Shown here: positions 38,388-48,136 of the stretch, one piece after another
How positions within the stretch are numbered: position 1 is the first letter of the stretch
How the letters are laid out: every line of letters starts with the position of its first letter
DNA from: Desmonostoc muscorum FACHB-395
GTDB taxonomy: Bacteria; Cyanobacteriota; Cyanobacteriia; Cyanobacteriales; Nostocaceae
NCBI RefSeq assembly: GCF_014698035.1
Contig: NZ_JACJSF010000001.1
Span: 62,001-126,000 of the forward strand
DNA length: 64,000 nt
Reading direction: 5' to 3'
The notes under the pieces: generated by a model
The model's database searches: none
The model's input: the letters and a program-made list of their open reading frames with translations, nothing else
What the model was told of the DNA's origin: nothing
Program-made: the position numbers and the translations under genes

Positions 38388-40238
38388 TCATAGACCTCTG
38401 GGGGAACCTTCACCGCGAGGATCTGCCGCGCCTTCTAGAGTTCCATCAGATGTAACCGCGATCGCGTTACCATTACCCCAAGGAGTACTTTCCTTAATTT
38501 TATGCCCCCGACGGCGTAATTCTTGCAGAGTCAGAGCATCCAAACCCCAAGGTTCTACACGCAACTCATCTGGAAGCCATTGATGATGTATGCGTGGAAC
38601 AGAAACAGCTGCGCCAACATCCATGTTGTATTCCAGCACATTTAGGATGACTTGCAAAACCTGAGTGATGATAGTGCTACCACCAGGCGCACCTGCTGCC
38701 ATCCGAAAATGACCATTTTCTGTGACAATTGTGGGAGTCATGCTGGATAGGGGAGTTTTGCGGGGTGCAATACTGTTGGCATCGTTACCAACTAAACCAA
38801 AGGCATTAGGCACTCCTGGCGCAGCAGCAAAATCATCCATCTCATTGTTGAGGATAATTCCAGTTCCCGGTGTCACCACACCAGCACCAAAACTGAGGTT
38901 AATGGTGAAAGTTAGACTTACAGCGTTGCGTTCTTCATCCACAACCGTAAGATGACTGGTTTCAGTGGATTCATACCGCGTCGCGTGCAGTTTAAGAGAC
39001 TGATGAGATAAAGGAATGGTATTTTCTCCTAAACTCCGATTATTAGCCTGACTAAAACGTTGTAGTGTCTTTCTATCTACTGGCTTGACCTTGGTCGAGG
39101 GTCTAGCCACTTGCATATTAATTTCTTGACGGCGTTCTTTGGCGTAAGCTGGACTGAGTAGTTCTTGTACAGGAACTTTGACAAAATCAGGATCGCCTAA
39201 ATATTCTGAACGATCGGCGTAAGCAATTTTCATTGCCTCTACCATTAACTGAATAGCGTCAGGATGATGCCATCCCAAAGATTTTAAATCAGTGTCACCG
39301 ATAATATTTAAAATCTGCAATAGGTGAACGCCTCCCGATGATGGGGGTGGCATTGAGCAAACTTTAGCTTTGCGGAAATTGCCACAAATAGGAGTCCGCC
39401 AGATTGGTTTGTAGGCTTTCAGGTCTTCTAAAGTAATTAAACCACCATTTTTTACCATATCAGAAGCGATCGCACGAGCAATACTTCCGGTGTAAAAACT
39501 TTGGGGATTTTCGGCAACTGCTGTTAAAGTGCGTGCCAAATCACGCTGCACCAGTTTCTCCCCTGGTTGATAAAATTCACCGTTGTGAGTGAAAATTTCC
39601 CGCATCCCTGGATTTTTGAGAAGTACTTGCTTGGCGGAGTTATTTGTTTGCAGATAACGCCAAGTTGCGGCATCGCCAAGAATAAAGCCATCTTTAGCGA
39701 GTGCGATCGCAGGTTTCATCACCTCTTGCCAAGAAAGTTTACCATAGCGACGATGCACTTCATAAAGTCCCGACACCGTTCCTGGTGTCGCCACTGCTAA
39801 ATAACCTTTAATACTTGCATTGGGACGCACCTTTCCTTCTGCGTCAAGATACATATTTCTTGTAGCTTTCAGGGGTGCGCGTTCACGGAAATCTAATGCT
39901 TTGATGTCGCCAGTTTTTTCAGAGTGCATCAGCAAAAATCCGCCGCCACCAATTCCGGCTGAAAAAGGCTCAACTACAGAAATTGCAAAGGTTGTGGCTA
40001 CAGCTGCATCCACTGCATTCCCACCTTTGCGTAACATCGAAATTCCCGCTTCACTCGCTAGGGGATGGGCTGAAACCACCATTCCCTTTTTGCTGCGTAG
40101 GGGTAAAGTTAAAGCAGCCGAGGCGACTTGGCTATAAACAAAGAGGGTGAAAGAAAAGACTGCGATGGCTGCGTGCGTCGCAGGCATCGCAACTGGCTTG
40201 GCTTTAGTAACAGTAAGCATTTTTATACCATTTTTCAT
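38388..40238 (-). CDS. ggt: Gamma-glutamyltransferase
   Basis: GGT hydrolyses glutathione or transfers its gamma-glutamyl group and is an Ntn-hydrolase made as a precursor that cleaves itself. The 616-residue precursor has a signal peptide or membrane anchor (about residues 17-42, ending SAALTL), so it should work in the periplasm. The alpha-gamma-Glu binding arginine is R118 (DFRERAP). The autocleavage/catalytic threonine is T427 in ETSHLTVVD, splitting a large subunit of about 38 kDa after removal of the leader from a small subunit of about 20 kDa. The GAGVVTPGTGIILNNEMDDF region of the small subunit is intact. It converges with the small gene at 38062. Confidence 0.94.
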   Translation of the reverse strand: MKNGIKMLTVTKAKPVAMPATHAAIAVFSFTLFVYSQVASAALTLPLRSKKGMVVSAHPLASEAGISMLRKGGNAVDAAVATTFAISVVEPFSAGIGGGGFLLMHSEKTGDIKALDFRERAPLKATRNMYLDAEGKVRPNASIKGYLAVATPGTVSGLYEVHRRYGKLSWQEVMKPAIALAKDGFILGDAATWRYLQTNNSAKQVLLKNPGMREIFTHNGEFYQPGEKLVQRDLARTLTAVAENPQSFYTGSIARAIASDMVKNGGLITLEDLKAYKPIWRTPICGNFRKAKVCSMPPPSSGGVHLLQILNIIGDTDLKSLGWHHPDAIQLMVEAMKIAYADRSEYLGDPDFVKVPVQELLSPAYAKERRQEINMQVARPSTKVKPVDRKTLQRFSQANNRSLGENTIPLSHQSLKLHATRYESTETSHLTVVDEERNAVSLTFTINLSFGAGVVTPGTGIILNNEMDDFAAAPGVPNAFGLVGNDANSIAPRKTPLSSMTPTIVTENGHFRMAAGAPGGSTIITQVLQVILNVLEYNMDVGAAVSVPRIHHQWLPDELRVEPWGLDALTLQELRRRGHKIKESTPWGNGNAIAVTSDGTLEGAADPRGEGSPRGL

Positions 40239-41125
40239 AAAAACTTATACATATATAGCATCTGAGTGTACTTAATTTATCAGATTTTGATTACCATTGT
40301 TTGCGTAGCTTGCCGCCGTAGGCATGGCTCTCCCCCTTGAAAAAGAGGCAAGGCAGGGAGCAGGGGGGAATGGTTAGAGCCTATTTATAAAGCAATACAG
40401 TTCAGATAAGACCAAAACACTTGTAGAGACGGCGATTTATCGCGTCTCGAAAACCCACAATTTTGTACACTTAGCCCTTAACTGAATCGTATTGATTTAT
40501 AAAGTAAATATTAAGTAGGGTGTGTTACCTCTGTGTAGGAATTTGAGGGTTTGAGAAAGTCTAATTTAGACGTAACGCACCATATTCCCAGGTGTCGTAC
40601 TCTCAGCGATAACGCACGCTACAATTTAACATTTACTTTTTAAATAGTCTCTTACAAATATAAAGAGTATGCAAAGATTTTTTTAAAAGATAGACATCTA
40701 AGTAAATATTCGATATTTAGTAATTGTTGGGTTATTTTGATGTTTGCTATTTTACAGATAGAAATTCAAGGGCGATGCCTACGGCGGCAAGCTACGCCGA
40801 CAAAAAATGCATAAAAATTCTCTTTTTTATGCCATCTAAAGTTTTCCCTATTTTTAAACTAGTAAGACTTATGCATTGACAAAGCAACTAAATTTTGTAC
40901 AGTGCTTAAGACTTAGATAGTTCTCAATCCTGGGATAAGTAATGTTTGAAAGCGAATTAAAGGGGAAATCTTTAATGAACAATTGGCGAGTCCATCTATC
41001 TAAAGAGTGAATATTCTATGCCGAAAGCTTTAACTTTTGGCAGATTATTTGTGCCATCAAACAGCACTAACTCGATTATTGACAACTGAAGTTACTCCAA
41101 AAATCTATTCAATCAGGAAAAACTT
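40239..41125. other. Gene-poor region, 887 bp, with a MITE
   Basis: Besides the MITE at 40393-40494 it contains common cyanobacterial repeats (GCCGCCGTAGGCATGGCTC near 40310 and GATGCCTACGGCGGCAAGC near 40773). GACTTATGCATTGACAA near 40868 resembles the end of the family D element. The promoter of the RTX gene probably lies after 40900. No gene was found. Confidence 0.5.
40393..40494. mobile_element. MITE (family C, copy 1) with perfect 10-bp target duplication
   Basis: The 102-bp element begins CAATACAGTTCAGATAAG and ends CTTAACTGAATCGTATTG; 15 of 18 end positions match as inverted repeats. ATTTATAAAG occurs on both sides (40383-40392 and 40495-40504), a perfect 10-bp target-site duplication. 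The core has GTAGAGACGGCGATTTATCG and CGTCTC arms. It is too short to code for a transposase. Confidence 0.9.
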
Positions 41126-44100
41126 ATGGCAATTATCATTGGAACCAGCGGTAACGACACCCTACGGGGCGCTTTTGATTACATCGATTACAACGACACC
41201 CTAACTGGTGGCGGTGGCAACGATATATTTTTTTTTGACGGCGGCTCAAACTACATTAATACGATCGCCGATTTCGGTGGAGTAGATAAAGGAACAAACC
41301 CCACAGCAGCAGTCATTGCCGAAGTGGATACCCTAAGTTTCCAGTTCAATAGTGCCTTTACTGCCCAAAACTTGCTCCTCACCCAGAACGGCACAAGTTT
41401 GGAAATCGGCTTTCAAGGGTTTGGTAGTTACAAATTCATCCTGGAAAACTTTGCCCTGGAAAACCTGGATAACCTCAGCAAATCCACTGGAGCCACTGTA
41501 GACTTGGGCAATATTCTATTTTATGGGCAAACTACTATCACCGACAGTTTTGATGTCTTCAATGCCAACTTCACCCAAAGCACTGTTTTTAGAAAAAACA
41601 CAGTCACATTCTTAAACGAACTCGACAACAATGTTAGTGGCTTTGACAATTCAAATGATGTCATCAATGGTCAGGGAGGTAATGACATTATTGAAGGCTT
41701 AAGTGGCAATGACATTTTGAGGGGTGGCGCAGGTAATAATACCCTCAACGGTGGTGTTGGTGACGATAGTCTGTATGCTGACTCCCGCTCAAGCAATAAT
41801 CTGTTTAATGGTGGCGATGGCAATGATTTTCTCTCCATCTCTGGCGGAGACTACTACAACTCCTACGCACCAGAGTACAACGATCGCTCTTTAGGCAATA
41901 ATACCCTCAACGGTGGTGCTGGTGATGATACTTTAAATGCTAGCGGTTCATTAGGCGATAACCTCTTAGATGGGGGCGATGGCAATGATTCTCTCTCTAT
42001 CTCTGGGATTGTAAGGGGTGAGCAGTACACATCGTCTGACTCTGGCTCAGATGGCGATAACACCCTCAATGGTGGTAATGGTGATGATATCTTGAGTGCT
42101 AGTGGATCATCAGGCGATAACCTGCTTTTTGGAGGCGATGGCAATGATTTTCTAGACATCTCTGGCTTTTTGTCTATATATCAAGACTCCTACTTCAACT
42201 CTATCTCCTCAGGCAATAACCTCCTAGATGGAGGCGATGGCAATGATACTCTAACAGCCTCTGGTGCCACTGGTAATAACACCCTTAACGGTGGTAATGG
42301 CGATGATAGCCTCACAGGAGGTAATGGCAATGATAGCCTTACAGGCGGCGGTGGTAAGGATAAATTTGTTTACGACGGCTTATACGACAACGACAACAGC
42401 CTATACAGCGACACCATTAATAATGGCACTACTACGATCGCCGATTTTGATGGAGTAGGTAAAGGAACAAACCCCACAGCAGCAGTCATAGCCGAAGTGG
42501 ACACTCTGATATTCCAGGACGATAGTAGCTTCACTGCCGACAATTTGCTTCTCACCCAGAATGATACAAGTTTGGAAATCAGCTTTCAAGGGTATGGTGA
42601 TACCAGATTCATCCTGGAAAACTTTGCCCTGGAAAACCTAGAAAACCTCACCAAATCCACTGGAGCCACTGTAGATTTGGGCAATATTCTGTTTTATGGG
42701 CAAACTGCCATCACCGACAGCTTTGATGTCTTCGATGCCAACTCCACCCAAAGCACTGTCTTTAGAAAAAACACAGTCACCTTCCTAAACGACCTATCCA
42801 ACAATGTTAGTGGATTTGAAAATTCAAATGATGTCATCAATGGTCAAGGGGGTGATGACATTATTGAAGGCTTAAGTGGCAATGACATTTTGAGGGGTGG
42901 CGATGGCAATAATACTCTCAACGGTGGCGATGGCAATGATACTCTCAATGGTGGCACAGGCAATAACACCCTCAATGGTGGCAATGGCAATGATTCCTTA
43001 AATTTCCACTCCCTATCTACGTTAGTCACTCAAACAGTAGACGGGGGAACAGGTAACGACACCTTGTCTTTCAGTTATAGCAGTGCTACCACGGGAATTA
43101 CTTCGACTTTCAATCCTACTACTAATATTGCAGTTATTTCTTCGACGGCGGACACAACAGTGTTTAGCTACAAGAATATCGAACAATTAAATATCACAGG
43201 TACAGACTACGATGATTATCTTGTGGGAAGCAATGGTAATGATACGCTCCGCTCAGGTAATGGTAACGATACAATAGATGGCGGCGCTGGTGAAGATTTC
43301 TTGGATATTAGTCTTTCGACAGGGGATCACCTTCTCAATGGAGGCAATGGCAATGATTCTTTACAGGCCTTGAGTTTCATTTACGACGAATTCGGTAATT
43401 ACGTTGGGGGTAGCATATCTGGCGATAACACCCTCAACGGTGGTGCTGGTAACGATACATTGAATGTTTACGGTTCAACAGGCGATAATTTATTAGATGG
43501 GGGCGATGGTAATGATTTCCTCTCTGCTGTTAACACCTCTGGTGAGTACACCCTCAACGGTGGTGTTGGTAACGATACATTGAATATTTTTTCAACAGAC
43601 GATAATTTATTAGATGGGGGCGATGGTAATGATTCCCTGATAGCCTCTGGTAGCTCAGGCAATAACACCCTTAAAGGTGGTGTTGGTAACGATACATTGG
43701 ATGGTAGCTTTTCAGAAGGCAATAATCTATTAGATGGGGACGATGGTAATGATTCTCTGATAGCCTCTAGTAGCTCAGGCAATAACACCCTTAAAGGTGG
43801 TAATGGTGATGATACCCTCAGAGGTGGCGATGGCAATGCTATCCTCATCGGTGGCAAGGGTAATGATAGACTCTTTGGGGAAGGTGGCACTGATACCTTT
43901 GTTTTCAATAGTTTCAATGAAGGTCTCGATCTGATAAGTGACTTCGCTACCATTAATGAACTTAATGAACTAATTCAGGTGTCGGCTGCTGGTTTTGGTG
44001 GCGGTTTATCAGCAGGTGTACTTAAGACAAGCCAGTTTACACTTGGAGAATCTGCAACCACTAGCACCCAGCGATTTATTTATAACTCCACTACAGGTGC

Positions 44101-44206
44101 ATTGTTTTTTGACCAGGATGGTAGTGCAGGCGCATTTACTCAGGTACAATTTGCAGAATTATCTGCTGGGTTGTCACTAACGAACAACAATTTTGTGGTT
44201 GTTTAA
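41126..44206 (+). CDS. Secreted RTX calcium-binding repeat protein
   Basis: The 1026-residue protein consists mainly of nonapeptide RTX repeats (GGxGxDxLx, for example LNGGNGDDSL and LNGGDGNDTL) that bind Ca2+ and fold into a beta roll. Two copies of a non-RTX module occur: about 75-190 and 440-555, each with SFQGF/YG, FALENL and FRKNTVTFLN motifs. There is no N-terminal signal peptide; the C-terminal 90 residues after the last repeat, ending NNFVVV, fit a type I (ABC/TolC) secretion signal. No catalytic domain is seen, so a surface-layer, adhesion or matrix role is more likely than a toxin. No secretion genes are adjacent. Ribosome-binding site AGGAAAAACTT precedes the ATG. Confidence 0.92.
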   Translation: MAIIIGTSGNDTLRGAFDYIDYNDTLTGGGGNDIFFFDGGSNYINTIADFGGVDKGTNPTAAVIAEVDTLSFQFNSAFTAQNLLLTQNGTSLEIGFQGFGSYKFILENFALENLDNLSKSTGATVDLGNILFYGQTTITDSFDVFNANFTQSTVFRKNTVTFLNELDNNVSGFDNSNDVINGQGGNDIIEGLSGNDILRGGAGNNTLNGGVGDDSLYADSRSSNNLFNGGDGNDFLSISGGDYYNSYAPEYNDRSLGNNTLNGGAGDDTLNASGSLGDNLLDGGDGNDSLSISGIVRGEQYTSSDSGSDGDNTLNGGNGDDILSASGSSGDNLLFGGDGNDFLDISGFLSIYQDSYFNSISSGNNLLDGGDGNDTLTASGATGNNTLNGGNGDDSLTGGNGNDSLTGGGGKDKFVYDGLYDNDNSLYSDTINNGTTTIADFDGVGKGTNPTAAVIAEVDTLIFQDDSSFTADNLLLTQNDTSLEISFQGYGDTRFILENFALENLENLTKSTGATVDLGNILFYGQTAITDSFDVFDANSTQSTVFRKNTVTFLNDLSNNVSGFENSNDVINGQGGDDIIEGLSGNDILRGGDGNNTLNGGDGNDTLNGGTGNNTLNGGNGNDSLNFHSLSTLVTQTVDGGTGNDTLSFSYSSATTGITSTFNPTTNIAVISSTADTTVFSYKNIEQLNITGTDYDDYLVGSNGNDTLRSGNGNDTIDGGAGEDFLDISLSTGDHLLNGGNGNDSLQALSFIYDEFGNYVGGSISGDNTLNGGAGNDTLNVYGSTGDNLLDGGDGNDFLSAVNTSGEYTLNGGVGNDTLNIFSTDDNLLDGGDGNDSLIASGSSGNNTLKGGVGNDTLDGSFSEGNNLLDGDDGNDSLIASSSSGNNTLKGGNGDDTLRGGDGNAILIGGKGNDRLFGEGGTDTFVFNSFNEGLDLISDFATINELNELIQVSAAGFGGGLSAGVLKTSQFTLGESATTSTQRFIYNSTTGALFFDQDGSAGAFTQVQFAELSAGLSLTNNNFVVV

Positions 44207-44250
44207 TCGTTATTAGAGTTCCATCACTTGGCCACAGAGGACAAGAATAA

Positions 44251-44353
44251 GACTTACGCACTAAAACCTAGATCCCCCTAGCCTCCCGATCAATTTGGGC
44301 GAACTTCTAAAGCCCCATTTTTAAGGGGGTTGGGCAAGCTGAGTGCGTAAGTC
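44251..44353. mobile_element. MITE (family D) with GACTTACGCACT ends
   Basis: The 103-bp element has perfect 12-bp inverted ends (GACTTACGCACT and AGTGCGTAAGTC), each separated by one base from a flanking TA, as expected for IS630/Tc1-type mobilisation. The core is a decayed GATCCCCC module (44271-44336). It lies 45 bases downstream of the RTX gene. Confidence 0.8.
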
Positions 44354-44426
44354 CTAGAATTTATGAATCCTGCGATCGCCTATCATCCATGTAATACGAT
44401 CGGCAATATCTACAATGTGAGCTAAG

Positions 44427-45056
44427 ATGGATACCGTAATTACACCACAAAGAATTGAGTTACCACCTGGCGCGGTATTGAAACTGTTAGGAAACTGGCA
44501 AGACTATCAAGTATTGAGTCAGCAATTAGGCGATCGCTCTTCGCCTCGCATTAAATATCGACCTGGGGAAATTTTGCTAATGGCACCGCTACCAGAACAC
44601 GGAAGAGATGCGAGTTTGCTGGCAGATATTGCTAAGGTTTTGCTGGATCATTTAAACCGCATATACGAGTCATTTACGCCCATTACCATGAGCTTGCCAG
44701 AAATTAGTGGTATTGAACCAGACTATTCCTTTTACATTGAAAATTGTAGAGCAGTTGTCGGTAAAAAAAGAATTGATTGGGAGTCAGATCCACCACCAGA
44801 TTTAGCAATTGAAATAGACGTTACAAGCTACACCGATATTAATGATTACTTACCTTATCGAGTGCCAGAAGTTTGGATATTAAAGAATAATCGCCTATTA
44901 ATTTATAGATTACAGACAGAAAGTTATGTGCTTACAGAAAGTAGTTACTTTCCTAACGTCAGAGAAATTGTGCAGCAATGTCTCCAAATGGCCAATGAAC
45001 AATCAACAAGTGAAGTCATTAGGTGCTTAAAGAACTTTTTGCATGGACAACATTAG
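44427..45056 (+). CDS. Uma2 family protein (DUF820 restriction-endonuclease-like fold)
   Basis: The 209-residue protein belongs to the Uma2/DUF820 family, greatly expanded in cyanobacteria, with a PD-(D/E)XK nuclease fold. The acidic core is visible: IEPDYSFYIEN supplies the first aspartate and DLAIEIDVTSYTD the E-x-D part, which replaces the usual E-x-K. The biological role is unproven; transposon-linked or DNA-processing functions have been proposed. ATG at 44427 begins MDTVITPQRIELPPG, the common start region. No partner gene; an inverted repeat follows. Confidence 0.88.
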   Translation: MDTVITPQRIELPPGAVLKLLGNWQDYQVLSQQLGDRSSPRIKYRPGEILLMAPLPEHGRDASLLADIAKVLLDHLNRIYESFTPITMSLPEISGIEPDYSFYIENCRAVVGKKRIDWESDPPPDLAIEIDVTSYTDINDYLPYRVPEVWILKNNRLLIYRLQTESYVLTESSYFPNVREIVQQCLQMANEQSTSEVIRCLKNFLHGQH

Positions 45057-45082
45057 TACAATGTATAACGTAGTTTTAAAAG

Positions 45083-45138
45083 TTTGTAGTAAGCACTTTA
45101 GTGCTTAGAGGATAAGGAATAAAGTCCTTACTACGAAC
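45083..45138. repeat. Short fold-back repeat (GTAGTAAG ends)
   Basis: TTGTAGTAAGCACTTTAGTG is mirrored by AAAGTCCTTACTACGAA, forming a small inverted-repeat element of the GTAGTAAGGACTTTAGTCC type common in Nostoc. It may also act as a transcription barrier between the convergent Uma2 and ABC operon genes. Confidence 0.6.
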
Positions 45139-45198
45139 AATTTAAACTTGACAGACTAGTAGGGTGCGTTACACTAACCCTTAATTACGAATTACGAA

Positions 45199-46101
45199 TT
45201 ATTTTAATCCCTTCGATTTGCGAAACTCCTGGACAACATCTTTAATATCACGTAATTCACCCTCAACCAGATAGTTTAACTGCCGCATTTCATCTGCCGA
45301 AATCTTTCCAGCGAGTGAAGCGATCGCTGTTTTTAATTGGGGATATTTTTTTAATATTTCTTGCCGAACAATTGGCACAGTTTCGTAAGGTGGAAAATAA
45401 TGTTTATCATCCTTTAACACAACTAAACCCAACCGAGAAATCTGCCCATCAGTGGAGTTACCCGCCACCATATCTACTTGTTTTTGAATCAAAGCACGAT
45501 ATATCAAACCCAAGTCCATGATTTGAGGAGATTTGGCAAAACGTAAATCGTAAGTTTTAGCTAATCCAGGGAAACCATCTTCTCGTTCTAAAAACTCGTA
45601 ACCAAAACCACCGCGCCACTGAGGTGTATATTGAGTAGCTTCTGAGAGAGTTTGAATATTGTAGCGTTTGGCATCATCTCCCCGAACAATCATCGCAAAA
45701 GTATTTTCAAAACCCAAGCTTGGCATCACTTCCAAATTGAATTGCTGAGAGTATGCTTGTTTTAATTTTTCATAAACTTCTTTAGGGTCATTAACTGCTC
45801 TTTGCTTTAAAATTCCAGTAAAAGCTGTACCTGTGTACTCAATATAAGCATCAATTTTGCCAGTAGTAATCGCGTTATGACAAACAAAAGAACCACCCAA
45901 ACGGGGACGACGAGATACTTTTAAATTAGTTGTTGCTTCTATTTGCTGTGCTAGAAGTTCACCTAAAATATCTTGCTCAGTAAAATCTTTAGAAGCAACA
46001 ATAATATTGCCATCACTGCTGCTATTTACATTTGGTGTACAGCTAGTGATGACTAATAACAAAGCAAAAGTTAAAAAGCAGGATGCTAAAAATCTTTTCA
46101 T
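45199..46101 (-). CDS. Osmoprotectant ABC transporter, substrate-binding lipoprotein
   Basis: The 300-residue lipoprotein has a signal peptide ending in ITSC (lipid-modified cysteine about residue 21). The mature part is an OpuAC/ProX-type binding protein: IIVASKDFTEQDILGELLAQ and YIEYTGTAFTGIL are typical of glycine betaine/choline/ectoine-type receptors. It is the third gene of a three-gene operon; its ATG overlaps the permease TAA by one base (TAATG). The substrate, probably a quaternary ammonium compound, cannot be specified from sequence alone. All parts are full length. Confidence 0.9.
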   Translation of the reverse strand: MKRFLASCFLTFALLLVITSCTPNVNSSSDGNIIVASKDFTEQDILGELLAQQIEATTNLKVSRRPRLGGSFVCHNAITTGKIDAYIEYTGTAFTGILKQRAVNDPKEVYEKLKQAYSQQFNLEVMPSLGFENTFAMIVRGDDAKRYNIQTLSEATQYTPQWRGGFGYEFLEREDGFPGLAKTYDLRFAKSPQIMDLGLIYRALIQKQVDMVAGNSTDGQISRLGLVVLKDDKHYFPPYETVPIVRQEILKKYPQLKTAIASLAGKISADEMRQLNYLVEGELRDIKDVVQEFRKSKGLK

Positions 46102-46733
46102 TAACTTTTAATTTTTAATTTATTCTCCAACCAGCCAATTACAAAGTCAGCCAATAATGCAATTACCGCCGCCGGAACTGCACCAGCTAAAATTAACTGA
46201 TCGTTCACTACTGATATGCCGCGAAAAATAAAGACTCCCAAGCCACCAGCCCCGATCGCAGCTGCAATGGTTGCAATGCCGATAGCAATTACCGTTGCGA
46301 CTCGCACACCTGCTAAAATTACCCCCATTGCCAAGGGAATCTCAACTTGCAATAACAATTGTCTATCTGTCATTCCCATACCTCTCCCAGCCTCTCGAAT
46401 CGCTGGATCTACACCAGTAATCCCTGTATAAGTGTTACGAATTATCGGCAGCAAGGAATATACAGTCAGAGCAACAATTGCTGGTACAGCCCCAATTCCA
46501 CCAATTATAGGAACAGGGATGAGTAAACCAAAGAGAGCCAAACTAGGAATAGTTTGGAGAATATTCGCTATGCCGAGAATTGGTTGACGGAGATATGTTT
46601 TACGTGTAATTAAAATACCTAAAGGAATGCCTATAAGTATGGCAATTCCAATAGCGATGCCTACTAAAAACAAGTGTTCTAGAGTATGCTGAAGAATTTC
46701 TGGGGCATACTTAACAAGAAAGAAATTTTTCAT
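46101..46733 (-). CDS. Osmoprotectant ABC transporter, permease
   Basis: The permease has about six membrane helices and the EAA-like loop AIREAGRGMGMTDRQLLLQVEIPLA that docks with the ATPase (OpuBB/ProW type). Two starts are possible. I prefer ATG at 46733 (product MKNFFLVKYAPEILQHTLEH, 210 residues) because it forms a 4-base ATGA overlap with the ATPase stop; the longer frame begins at 46760 and would overlap by 31 bases. The neighbours fix the function as osmolyte import, with the coupled overlaps indicating one transcript and translational coupling. Confidence 0.92.
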   Translation of the reverse strand: MKNFFLVKYAPEILQHTLEHLFLVGIAIGIAILIGIPLGILITRKTYLRQPILGIANILQTIPSLALFGLLIPVPIIGGIGAVPAIVALTVYSLLPIIRNTYTGITGVDPAIREAGRGMGMTDRQLLLQVEIPLAMGVILAGVRVATVIAIGIATIAAAIGAGGLGVFIFRGISVVNDQLILAGAVPAAVIALLADFVIGWLENKLKIKS

Positions 46734-47488
46734 AAATTGTCTTGGAAAGAACGCAGACATTTAAGAAAGGCTAGGCTTTCTGGGTGTTGCGATCGCATAA
46801 ATTCATCTGTTGTCCCCAATACTACCAATTCTCCGCCATACATTAAACCAATTCTCGATGCCAAAACCAAGGCTTCTTGAATATCGTGGGTGACAAACAC
46901 AACCGTCTTACCTAACTCTTGCTGCAAACGCCGAAACTCTTGTTGCAGTTCTAAGCGCGTAATCGGATCGAGTGCGCCAAAGGGTTCATCCATCAACAAT
47001 ACAGGTGGATCTGCTGCTAAAGCCCTGGCTACCCCGACTCTTTGTCTTTGCCCTCCCGAAAGTTCGTGCGGGTAACGCCCTGCAAATTGTGCTGGTTCTA
47101 AACCCACTAATTGCAACAACTCATAAACCCGCGTTTTTATTTGTTTCGATTGCCAACCTTCCAAAGCCGGGACTAAACCCACATTGCGTTCAACCGTAAA
47201 ATGGGGAAATAAACCAATTTCTTGAATGACGTAACCAATTTTTCGCCGCAGTTTAATTTCATCCCATTGAGTTGTGGGAATACCATCAAATAAAACTTCG
47301 CCTTGTGTAGGTGTGAATAGGCGATTAATTAACTTCATTGTGGTGGTTTTGCCGCTACCACTGCGCCCAAGTAATACTAGTGCTTCTCCTTGGCGGATGT
47401 TGAAGTTGAGATTTGACACCAAGGGGCGATGATTGCGGCTAAAGGTAACATCGCGGAATTCAACGGCGGTTTGGTTATTTTGCGGCAT
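46730..47488 (-). CDS. Osmoprotectant ABC transporter, ATP-binding protein
   Basis: The 252-residue ATPase has Walker A LLGRSGSGKTTTMKLINRL, the Q-loop near GYVIQEIGLFPHF, the signature ELSGGQRQRVGVARALA and Walker B VLLMDEPFGALDPITR. It is the OpuA/OpuCA/ProV type, but lacks the C-terminal CBS pair that senses ionic strength in many of these proteins, since it ends shortly after the nucleotide-binding domain. It is the first gene of the operon and powers import with the permease and binding protein that follow. Start ATG at 47488. Confidence 0.93.
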   Translation of the reverse strand: MPQNNQTAVEFRDVTFSRNHRPLVSNLNFNIRQGEALVLLGRSGSGKTTTMKLINRLFTPTQGEVLFDGIPTTQWDEIKLRRKIGYVIQEIGLFPHFTVERNVGLVPALEGWQSKQIKTRVYELLQLVGLEPAQFAGRYPHELSGGQRQRVGVARALAADPPVLLMDEPFGALDPITRLELQQEFRRLQQELGKTVVFVTHDIQEALVLASRIGLMYGGELVVLGTTDEFMRSQHPESLAFLKCLRSFQDNL

Positions 47489-47593
47489 TAGTGGCTTTTA
47501 GTGGACGCTAGCCTGTTATTGACTATATGTATTATGTGCTGATTTTGCTAGCGTGCTAACGTCCAATTTGTCAGATAACAGGTTTAAGCCCCT

Positions 47594-47989
47594 TTATGCA
47601 GTTTTAGCATTTTCATCTGATGCTTGCTCTACAACATTTTTCAAGCGGCTCGATCTGATTTTGCGAATGCGATCGCTATTGCGAACACCACCCGCCATCT
47701 CATATTCGCGGCTGTCTTTGCCGTACTTGATTGCAACCACCATCAGCATCTTCTCAGAAAGCTGACTCAAGTTTTTTTCCATCTCTTCAATTTCAGTTTT
47801 AGAAGAGTCAACCACAGACAGAGCAGTATTATAAACATCAAGTTTGTTGCGTAACTGCTCAATTGACTCAATCAGTTTTTCCAAATTATAATTCTCATCA
47901 AATTTGATGCTTGGAACAATCGATTTCAGTCCGGCGGATCTTAACTGAGCTTTTTCTAAAATGCGGGATGTACGTTTTTGACGAGACAT
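47594..47989 (-). CDS. Hypothetical coiled-coil protein, 131 residues
   Basis: The protein has a basic N-terminus (MSRQKRTSRILEKAQLRSAG), a central coiled coil of about 50 residues (NLEKLIESIEQLRNKLDVYN onward) and a basic region near the end (NSDRIRKIRSSRLKNV). It is soluble with no signal peptide. The family appears to be cyanobacterial; I do not recognise a name. A GGAG-type ribosome-binding sequence (AAAGGAGTAATTT) precedes the ATG at 47989, which supports it as a real gene. It lies upstream of the ABC operon on the same strand but 106 bases away, with no evident link. Confidence 0.75.
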   Translation of the reverse strand: MSRQKRTSRILEKAQLRSAGLKSIVPSIKFDENYNLEKLIESIEQLRNKLDVYNTALSVVDSSKTEIEEMEKNLSQLSEKMLMVVAIKYGKDSREYEMAGGVRNSDRIRKIRSSRLKNVVEQASDENAKTA

Positions 47990-48136
47990 AAAATTACTCC
48001 TTTAAGATGCTGCTAAAGCTAGCTTGGCTTAATTAAACTGCGTTTCGGTTCAGCAGAACTCGCAGTTTTTGCTTATAAAATTTTCAGGTTACATCAGTAA
48101 TTTTTCGGTATCTAGTTAATATAAAAAGGTAAAATT

